A stretch of 5,679 nucleotides of DNA from an uncultured Collinsella sp. GTDB taxonomy: Bacteria; Actinomycetota; Coriobacteriia; Coriobacteriales; Coriobacteriaceae. A program made the translations under genes and the position numbers. The DNA lies in contig CAAECT010000084.1 in assembly GCA_900754435.1 (NCBI GenBank), positions 1-5,679 on the forward strand, in the 5' to 3' direction. Within the stretch, counting starts at the first letter, position 1. Each line of letters begins with the position of its first letter. The notes under the pieces are model-generated. The model was not told the DNA's origin, did not search any database, and worked only from the letters and a program-made list of their open reading frames with translations. This document shows, one piece after another, positions 1-5,679 of the stretch.

Positions 1-1073
1 ATCAGGTTGTGATGGCTCTTGATGGTGGCCGTCTTACCGCCCGTCTTGCGAGCGCCGGACTCGATGATGTCGGGGTAGATGGTGCCCTGAGCCAGGTACT
101 TGACCGGCTTGCCGTCGGTCTCGAGCTGCTGCGCCACGGCGAAGAACTCTTTCCAGAACTGCGTACCGATGATGCGGCGCTTCTCCTCGGGCTCGGTCAC
201 GCCGGCCAGAAGCTCGGCATAACGGTCCTCGGCGTGGACGTGGATAAAGTCGACGTCAAACTGCTTGGTGAAGACCTCCTCCACCTGCTCGGGCTCGCCC
301 TTGCGCAGCAGACCGTGGTTGATGAACACGCAGGTCATCTGCTTGCCCACGGCGCGAGCGCCCAGCGCAGCCACGACGGAGGAGTCGACGCCACCGGACA
401 GGGCCAGAATCACGCGGTCGTCGCCGACCTTCTCGCGGAACTCGGCCGTCATGGTCTCGACCAGGTTGTCCATGCTCCAGTTGGGCTCCAGGCCGCAGAT
501 CTCAAACAGGAAGTTGCTCAGCAGCTGCTGACCGTACTCGGAGTGCTTGACCTCGGGGTGGAACTGCGTGGTGAAAATCTTGCGCTCGACGCACTCCATG
601 GCGGCAACCGGGCACACGTCGGTGCTGGCGGTAACGGTAAAGCCCTCGGGCACCTCGGAAACGGCGTCGCGATGGCTCATCCACACAGTCTGCTCCATGG
701 GCGTGGAGTTAAAGAGCTTGGCGCCGGCCGTGCGCGTGATGGTGGCGCGGCCGTACTCGCCCACCTCGGAGTGGCCGACCTTGCCGCCGAGCGTCACGGC
801 CGTGATCTGATGGCCGTAGCAAAAGCCCAGGACGGGAAGGCCCAGGTCAAAGATGGCAGGGTCGATGGACGGAGCGTCCTCGGCATACACAGAAGCCGGG
901 CCGCCGGAAAGGATGAGCGCAGAGGCGTTCATCTCGCGAATCTCGTCGGCCGAGATGTCGCAGGGGACGATCTCGGAATACACGTTGAGGTCGCGGACGC
1001 GACGGGCAATGAGCTGACCGTACTGCGCACCAAAGTCGAGTACGAGGACCTTTGCGGAAGCCTTTTGATCCAT
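1..1073 (-). CDS. guaA: GMP synthase (glutamine-hydrolysing), N-terminal part
   Basis: This enzyme converts XMP to GMP using ATP and the amide nitrogen of glutamine, the last step of de novo GMP synthesis in the cytoplasm. The frame stays open to the left edge, so 357 of roughly 510-525 expected residues are visible and the C-terminal dimerisation domain is missing. An N-terminal class I glutamine amidotransferase domain (about residues 7-195) has the nucleophile Cys85 in GFCYGHQ and the His172/Glu174 pair in QFHPEV. It is followed by the ATP pyrophosphatase domain with its P-loop LALSGGVDSS (about 223-232) and the family stretch GTQFWKEFF (303-311). The start is the ATG at 1073-1071, preceded by a purine-rich AGAGGGGG. 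The gene is transcribed divergently from the asparaginase gene. The family call is certain; the only defect is truncation by the window. Confidence 0.98.
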   Translation of the reverse strand, partial: MDQKASAKVLVLDFGAQYGQLIARRVRDLNVYSEIVPCDISADEIREMNASALILSGGPASVYAEDAPSIDPAIFDLGLPVLGFCYGHQITAVTLGGKVGHSEVGEYGRATITRTAGAKLFNSTPMEQTVWMSHRDAVSEVPEGFTVTASTDVCPVAAMECVERKIFTTQFHPEVKHSEYGQQLLSNFLFEICGLEPNWSMDNLVETMTAEFREKVGDDRVILALSGGVDSSVVAALGARAVGKQMTCVFINHGLLRKGEPEQVEEVFTKQFDVDFIHVHAEDRYAELLAGVTEPEEKRRIIGTQFWKEFFAVAQQLETDGKPVKYLAQGTIYPDIIESGARKTGGKTATIKSHHNL

Positions 1074-1077
1074 GGTT

Positions 1078-1085
1078 CCCCCTCT
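1078..1085 (-). promoter_or_regulatory. Ribosome binding site of guaA
   Basis: On the minus strand AGAGGGGG lies 4 bases before the ATG at 1073. Its AGAGG part is about 7 bases away, a normal spacing, and it fixes the guaA start. Confidence 0.7.
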
Positions 1086-1236
1086 TGTTGGCGGGGAGCC
1101 GATGCCCACCCGCGTGAATGAACGAAAATAACCTCCATAGTGTACACGTTATATGGGGTTTCTCGCCCCTCACGGCCATCAGCGCACGGCAAACGCACGA
1201 CCTGGGCCCCTATTTGACGGCAATTGAAGTGTTACC

Positions 1237-1263
1237 AAACGTTACAGATGATGTAATACGTTT
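1237..1263. promoter_or_regulatory. Imperfect dyad upstream of the asparaginase gene, possible operator
   Basis: Outer arms AAACGT (1237-1242) and ACGTTT (1258-1263) are complementary. So are the inner arms TTACA (1242-1246) and TGTAA (1252-1256), with two unpaired bases on the right side. The element ends at the candidate -35 hexamer TTGAAC (1262-1267), a position where a bound regulator would affect transcription of the asparaginase gene. Operator function is inferred from symmetry and position only. Confidence 0.4.
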
Positions 1264-1289
1264 GAACATTGGACGCCCTGTGCCACAAT
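1262..1289 (+). promoter_or_regulatory. Candidate promoter of the asparaginase gene
   Basis: TTGAAC (1262-1267) and CACAAT (1284-1289) are separated by 16 bases and resemble the sigma-70 hexamers (TTGACA and TATAAT). Transcription would begin near 1297 and give a leader of about 45 bases. Another -35-like TTGACG at 1214-1219 has no good partner at normal spacing. The call is weak, as promoters in GC-rich actinobacteria are poorly conserved. Confidence 0.3.
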
Positions 1290-1328
1290 ACTGCCGAACG
1301 ACTCCGCCTCTGCGGCGGCAAATACGAT

Positions 1329-1332
1329 AGGA
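1329..1332 (+). promoter_or_regulatory. Ribosome binding site choosing the asparaginase start
   Basis: AGGA lies 8 bases before the ATG at 1341. The frame is open back to a TTG at 1269, but that extension lacks a ribosome binding site, overlaps the likely promoter and would add 24 residues before the conserved family N-terminus. The ATG at 1341 is therefore preferred. Confidence 0.65.
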
Positions 1333-1340
1333 ATACCAGC

Positions 1341-2354
1341 ATGAAGCGCATCCTTCTCATCGCCACGGGCGGCACCATCGCATCGACCGAGGACGGCAAC
1401 GGCCTCTCCCCCGCCCTGACCGGTGAGGAGCTCGCCCAGAGCGTCCCCGAGATCTCGGGCCTCTGCGAGCTCGACGTGGTGCAGCCCATGAACATCGACA
1501 GCACCAATATGCGCCCCAGTGACTGGATGCGTATCCGCGACGTCATCGTCGAGGGTTATGCCGACCACGACGGCTTCGTGATTCTGCACGGCACCGACAC
1601 CATGAGCTACACCGCGGCGGCGGTTTCCTATCTGATTCAGGACAGCCCCAAGCCCATCGTGCTCACCGGCTCCCAAAAGCCCATGGGCAACCCCTTTACC
1701 GACGCCAAGCTCAACCTGTACCAGAGCCTGCTCTATGCGCTCGACGAGCATTCGCACGATGTGTCGATTGTGTTTGGCGGCGTCGCCATTGCCGGCACGC
1801 GCGCCCGCAAGCAGCGCACCATGAGCTTTAACGCGTTCATTAGCGTCAACTATCCGCCCATCGCCTATATCCGCAACGACCGCATCGTGCGCAACGGGCT
1901 TCACGGCACGCATCAGGGCGAAAACCCGGTGCGTTTCTACGACAGCATCGATCCGCGCGTATTTGTACTCAAGCTTACGCCCGGCGTAAACCCGGGCATC
2001 CTCGACGCCCTTGCCGATAGCTACGACGCCGTGATTCTGGAGACCTTTGGCATTGGCGGTATCCCCGAGTTTGGTGAGTCGGGCGAGTCATTCCAAGAGG
2101 CAATTTTCCGCTGGGTCGATTCGGGCCGTACCGTCGTTATGACTACGCAGGTCCCCGAAGAGGGTCTCGATCTGGGCGTTTATGAGGTCGGCCGTGCTTA
2201 CGCCGATCATCCGGGCATTCTGCGCGGCGACGACATGACCACCGAGACGCTCGTGGCCAAAACCATGTGGGCGCTCGGCCAGTCACGTGATGCGTCAGAA
2301 ATTCAGCGCCTGTTCTACAGCCAAGTCAACCACGACCGCATCCCGATGGCGTAA
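1341..2354 (+). CDS. ansA: Type I (cytoplasmic) L-asparaginase
   Basis: This enzyme hydrolyses L-asparagine to aspartate and ammonia. The 337-residue protein matches the usual length of the family and has no signal peptide, so it should act in the cytoplasm like AnsA rather than the secreted type II enzyme. The N-terminal ATGGTIAS (8-15) carries the nucleophile Thr12. HGTDTM (83-88) carries the second catalytic Thr85 and Asp86. Lys157 in GTRARKQRT aligns with the conserved lysine that completes the triad. The substrate-binding DST (53-55) and the SDWM segment (60-63) are also present. The C-terminal domain (about 205-337) includes ETFGIGGIPE, typical of this family. All catalytic residues are intact, so the gene should be functional. 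It stands alone on the plus strand, divergent from guaA and convergent with the XRE gene 22 bases downstream. Glutaminase side activity cannot be judged from sequence. Confidence 0.95.
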   Translation: MKRILLIATGGTIASTEDGNGLSPALTGEELAQSVPEISGLCELDVVQPMNIDSTNMRPSDWMRIRDVIVEGYADHDGFVILHGTDTMSYTAAAVSYLIQDSPKPIVLTGSQKPMGNPFTDAKLNLYQSLLYALDEHSHDVSIVFGGVAIAGTRARKQRTMSFNAFISVNYPPIAYIRNDRIVRNGLHGTHQGENPVRFYDSIDPRVFVLKLTPGVNPGILDALADSYDAVILETFGIGGIPEFGESGESFQEAIFRWVDSGRTVVMTTQVPEEGLDLGVYEVGRAYADHPGILRGDDMTTETLVAKTMWALGQSRDASEIQRLFYSQVNHDRIPMA

Positions 2355-2362
2355 TTCGGTTG

Positions 2363-2393
2363 TCGACGGGTATCCCCTATTCGATACCCTCGA
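2363..2393. terminator. Hairpin between convergent asparaginase and XRE genes, possible bidirectional terminator
   Basis: GGGTATC (2368-2374) pairs perfectly with GATACCC (2383-2389) around an 8-base loop. TCGA on both outer flanks (2363-2366 and 2390-2393) extends the stem past one bulged C at 2367. The hairpin lies 9 bases after the asparaginase stop and covers the last codons and stop of the XRE gene. Neither strand has a run of T after the stem, so this is not a classic intrinsic terminator. The location between converging genes is its main support. Confidence 0.45.
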
Positions 2394-2595
2394 GAAGTTC
2401 TGACACCGTCATGCCGAGTGCGGGCGCGATCTTAAATAGAACCCTGAGCGTGAAATTTGCCGTCCCATCTTCGATTCGGTCGAGGTAGGGTCGGCTGATT
2501 CCTGTCGCCACACAAAAATCAACCTTGGAGATACCAAGGTCCCTGCGTGTCTCTTCGACCCGCCTGCCAAGAATCTGTTTCGCACGTTCGTCCAT
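2377..2595 (-). CDS. Small XRE-family (Cro/CI-type) transcriptional regulator
   Basis: A 72-residue single-domain DNA-binding protein that most likely acts as a dimeric repressor of its own gene and of the divergent gene at 2672. The five-helix HTH_3 fold is readable: helix 1 about 4-18, helix 2 about 22-30 (ISKVDFCVA), recognition helix about 33-42 (ISRPYLDRIE), then LRVLFKIAPALG (50-61) and the closing VSELLEGI (64-71). There is no extra sensor or multimerisation domain. The ATG at 2595 has no clear ribosome binding site, suggesting weak translation, and there is no in-frame start upstream. The 76-bp gap to the divergent gene holds a perfect 24-bp palindrome over the likely -10 box. Hand-counted GC over 2401-2580 is about 54%, below the neighbouring genes. 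The HTH call is firm; the target assignment is inference from position. An antitoxin role is possible but unsupported. Confidence 0.87.
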   Translation of the reverse strand: MDERAKQILGRRVEETRRDLGISKVDFCVATGISRPYLDRIEDGTANFTLRVLFKIAPALGMTVSELLEGIE

Positions 2596-2624
2596 GCAGC
2601 CGAGTTTGAAATGGAGCCGAACAT

Positions 2625-2648
2625 AAACGTAAACTATAGTTTACGTTT
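2625..2648. promoter_or_regulatory. Perfect 24-bp palindrome, likely operator of the XRE regulator
   Basis: The half-site AAACGTAAACTA (2625-2636) is followed by its exact reverse complement (2637-2648), with no spacer and no mismatch. Because of the symmetry, the -10-like TATAGT occurs on both strands, at 2635-2640 on plus and 2638-2633 on minus. Transcription would start about 2647 rightward and 2626 leftward, giving leaders of about 25 and 31 bases. No strong -35 is seen on either side; TGGAGC (2612-2617) is the best on plus. A dimer bound here would block both divergent genes. The palindrome is observed; its function is inferred. Confidence 0.75.
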
Positions 2649-2660
2649 TGCCGAATACAC

Positions 2661-2665
2661 AGGAG
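2661..2665 (+). promoter_or_regulatory. Ribosome binding site choosing the start at 2672
   Basis: AGGAG lies 6 bases before the ATG at 2672. The frame is open to a TTG at 2648, but that codon touches the palindrome, lies at the expected transcription start and has no ribosome binding site. Confidence 0.75.
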
Positions 2666-2671
2666 TTTTCT

Positions 2672-3061
2672 ATGTCGGGTTCTTCGGTCCGCATGTACCG
2701 AGCCACGCTTCGCGCAAACAGCGCGCCGCCCAAGCTCGTCGTCGTTGAAGCAGAATGCCTTTCGCCCGATGAGCGCACAGCATTTGCATTGCTATCAAGT
2801 CGCGTCGCCGCCGTTCTGGTCCCTTGCCCGGCGCAAGGTGAACTTGCCATTCAATGCCAAACGCACGGCTGCTCACTCAATCAGGCTGCCGTAATCGCAA
2901 CCAGCCAACGAGGTCTGCCCCTTCTCCTGGAAGCCGGTATCGCACTTGCCCTTCGCGGCGCCGGATACGAAAACGAGGCCGCCGCCGACATGGTCTTTAA
3001 ACCACGATCGAGCGGCGGCCTCGCAGCAGCCATTGAATATGTGTGCAGGCTCGTTGCCTAA
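2672..3061 (+). CDS. Unrecognised 129-residue protein, possibly a degenerate HAD-like (pseudo-phosphatase) domain
   Basis: I do not recognise this as a named family. It has no signal peptide or membrane segment and should be cytoplasmic. By eye it can be laid over a minimal, cap-less HAD phosphatase of the KdsC or Cof C-terminal kind. KLVVVEAECLS (21-31) falls where motif I, DxDGxxT, would be. ATSQRGLPLLLEAGIALAL (76-94) falls where GDxxNDLPMLxxAGxxVAM would be. AAADMVF (103-109) and GGLAAAIEYV (115-124) match the usual C-terminal end. In this alignment the two motif I aspartates are Glu26 and Glu28, and the acidic residues of motif IV are gone, so normal phosphatase chemistry would not be expected. 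It may be a pseudoenzyme or ligand-binding protein, or the resemblance may be misleading. It is divergent from the XRE gene across the palindrome and ends 9 bases from the convergent DUF1648 gene. The gene is well supported; the fold is a hypothesis. Confidence 0.6.
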   Translation: MSGSSVRMYRATLRANSAPPKLVVVEAECLSPDERTAFALLSSRVAAVLVPCPAQGELAIQCQTHGCSLNQAAVIATSQRGLPLLLEAGIALALRGAGYENEAAADMVFKPRSSGGLAAAIEYVCRLVA

Positions 3062-3070
3062 AAGGACAAG

Positions 3071-3454
3071 CTAGAAACCAAAGCCAAAGCCCGTTCCAGT
3101 AATCGCCGAATACATAAAGTAGACGTTGATTACATTGAGGAACACGCCCGTGATGCAGCCGTTGCGCAGGTAGCGCTCGCACGCAAGACGTGCCATCACA
3201 GCGGAGTCCTCGTTGTTCTTTGCCTGGCGTCCCGCCGTAAAGTACGTCGCCACGCTCAGCAGCAGGTTGAGCACCGGCAGCGCCAGCAGCTCGTAGCTCT
3301 TACCCCAGCGCGTCACCTCGCCGGCTGCGTTAAACTTCGTTGCCACCTCGGGGCCAATGTTGGGGATCACAAACGCTGCAACCACCAGCGGAATCACCGC
3401 AAGTACGAGCAGCGCAATACCCATGTAGCCAGCTTTTTTGCCATATTTAAACAT
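3071..3454 (-). CDS. Small DUF1648-domain membrane protein
   Basis: A 127-residue integral membrane protein of unknown function. TM1 (about 11-31) is followed by PNIGPEVATKFNAAGEV and TRWG (31-51), which matches the DUF1648 signature of the type P-HFNxxGxxxRWG seen at the N-terminus of SdpI-type immunity proteins. TM2 lies at about 54-74, then a charged soluble stretch (75-97), and TM3 at about 98-117. The protein ends in the odd tail GTGFGFGF. The SdpI C-terminal domain is absent, so immunity function should not be assumed. The start codon lies 11 bases after the ychF stop. Its ribosome binding site AAGGA (3463-3467, 8 bases before the ATG) overlaps that stop, so the two genes are probably co-transcribed and translationally coupled. 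I see no terminator after it. The domain call is fairly sure; the role is unknown. Confidence 0.8.
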   Translation of the reverse strand: MFKYGKKAGYMGIALLVLAVIPLVVAAFVIPNIGPEVATKFNAAGEVTRWGKSYELLALPVLNLLLSVATYFTAGRQAKNNEDSAVMARLACERYLRNGCITGVFLNVINVYFMYSAITGTGFGFGF

Positions 3455-3462
3455 ATGCGTCG

Positions 3463-3465
3463 TCC

Positions 3466-3467
<2 letters not shown>
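3463..3467 (-). promoter_or_regulatory. Ribosome binding site of the DUF1648 gene overlapping the ychF stop codon
   Basis: On the minus strand TAAGGA joins the ychF stop TAA (3468-3466) to AAGGA (3467-3463), 8 bases before the ATG at 3454. A ribosome finishing ychF would cover this site, which favours coupled translation. Confidence 0.7.
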
Positions 3468-4542
<1,075 letters not shown>

Positions 4543-4547
4543 GACAG

Positions 4548-4555
4548 CTCCTTTT
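4548..4555 (-). promoter_or_regulatory. Ribosome binding site that selects the GTG start of ychF
   Basis: AAAAGGAG on the minus strand ends 5 bases before GTG at 4542-4540. The resulting N-terminus (M)SLSIGIVGL lines up with the E. coli YchF N-terminus without extension. Confidence 0.8.
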
Positions 4556-4579
4556 GGTACAGGTACTTCAAACTTCATA

Positions 4580-4609
4580 AGTATAGCGCCGCCGCAGCAT
4601 CCGGGCGAA
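4580..4609 (-). promoter_or_regulatory. Candidate ychF promoter
   Basis: TATACT (4585-4580, minus strand) is a 5-of-6 match to a -10 box. TTCGCC (4609-4604), 18 bases upstream, is a poor -35. Transcription would begin about 4573, leaving roughly 30 bases of leader before the GTG. The -10 is convincing, the -35 is not. Confidence 0.45.
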
Positions 4610-4629
4610 TCCGGACACCACGGCGGCGC
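4586..4629 (-). terminator. GC-rich hairpin between the GH4 gene and ychF, possible terminator
   Basis: GCGCCGCCG (4586-4594) and CGGCGGCGC (4621-4629) form a perfect 9-bp stem. Inside it, TCCGG (4600-4604) and CCGGA (4611-4615) form a second stem around a 6-base loop, separated from the first by a symmetric 5 by 5 internal loop. It lies about 40 bases past the GH4 stop in the direction of transcription. No T run follows (the next bases are TATACTT), so intrinsic termination is uncertain. The outer stem occupies the spacer of the candidate ychF promoter. Confidence 0.5.
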
Positions 4630-4669
4630 AAATGAAGCAGAGATGCGTGAGGGTTCTAGACAGTAGCCC

Positions 4670-5679
<1,010 letters not shown>

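Larger units (their letters stand above)
1074..1340. promoter_or_regulatory. Divergent intergenic region between guaA and the asparaginase gene
   Basis: These 267 bases contain no convincing gene and should hold both divergent promoters. On the guaA side, the minus strand reads TATAAC at 1153-1148, a fair -10 box but without a clear -35. Next to it lies the 8-bp palindrome GTGTACAC (1140-1147), flanked by CCATA and TATGG arms (1135-1139 and 1152-1156). On the asparaginase side there is an imperfect 27-bp dyad at 1237-1263 and a possible promoter at 1262-1289. A small hairpin, CCGCC/GGCGG (1304-1308 and 1314-1318), lies in the leader before the asparaginase ribosome binding site. I see no purine riboswitch or T-box. 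Confidence 0.5.

Noticed and set aside
9..1121. 370-residue plus-strand open frame antisense to guaA
   Set aside because: It lies entirely opposite the clear guaA coding sequence, has repetitive Gly/Ala/Leu/Asp/His-rich composition typical of GC-rich antisense frames, and resembles no family.
1156..1170. GGGG-n7-CCCC hairpin upstream of guaA
   Set aside because: Four base pairs are expected by chance at this GC content.
847..1198. Two short minus-strand frames near the guaA start
   Set aside because: They overlap the guaA N-terminus in other frames and have no recognisable domain; guaA itself has the better start and ribosome binding site.
1304..1318. CCGCC/GGCGG hairpin in the asparaginase leader, considered as an attenuator
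   Set aside because: The stem is only 5 bp in GC-rich sequence, with no alternative pairing or leader peptide, and it does not cover the ribosome binding site.
1242..1913. 223-residue minus-strand open frame antisense to the asparaginase gene
   Set aside because: It runs opposite a catalytically intact enzyme, has no ribosome binding site I can see, and has shadow-type composition.
2522..2540. Perfect inverted repeat ACCTTGG-n5-CCAAGGT inside the XRE gene
   Set aside because: It encodes DLGISKV between helices 1 and 2 and can be explained by codons; there is no positional reason to call it an operator or terminator.
2377..3061. Toxin-antitoxin pair
   Set aside because: The genes are divergent rather than a tandem operon, and the 129-residue protein shows no HipA, RelE, HigB, Fic or nuclease motif.

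Overview
This window looks like a chromosomal segment of a GC-rich, gut-type actinobacterium. Gene style and protein sequences (GuaA, YchF and a family 4 phospho-glucosidase) fit the Coriobacteriia, with Collinsella or a close relative most likely. That assignment comes from recognising protein families and was not tested by a search. Coding density is high, and I saw no tRNA, rRNA, CRISPR array, insertion sequence or phage gene.

Layout from left to right. (1) Positions 1-1073, minus strand: the N-terminal two thirds of GMP synthase (guaA), cut by the left edge. (2) 1074-1340: a divergent intergenic region with a dyad on each side. (3) 1341-2354, plus strand: a cytoplasmic type I L-asparaginase. 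(4) 2377-2595, minus strand, and 2672-3061, plus strand: a small XRE-type repressor and an unrecognised 129-residue protein, divergently transcribed from a 76-bp gap whose core is a perfect 24-bp palindrome. The 129-residue protein can be aligned by eye to a small HAD-type phosphatase fold in which the catalytic acidic residues appear to have been replaced. (5) 3071-3454 and 3466-4542, both minus: a small DUF1648 membrane protein directly downstream of, and probably translationally coupled to, the ribosome-associated ATPase YchF. (6) 4543-4669: an intergenic region with a strong GC-rich hairpin inside the likely ychF promoter. (7) 4670-5679, minus: the C-terminal three quarters of a family 4 glycoside hydrolase of the 6-phospho-alpha-glucosidase type, cut by the right edge.

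Most of the genes are independent housekeeping or catabolic units: purine synthesis, amide nitrogen release, ribosome-linked ATPase, and hydrolysis of phosphorylated alpha-glucosides. The part least explained by known biology is the two-gene module at 2377-3061. One regulator, one symmetric operator placed on both -10 boxes and one possible pseudo-phosphatase form a compact self-regulated unit that is less GC-rich than its surroundings. A dyad with related outer half-sites lies upstream of the asparaginase gene and could be a second target of the same regulator, but this is speculative.
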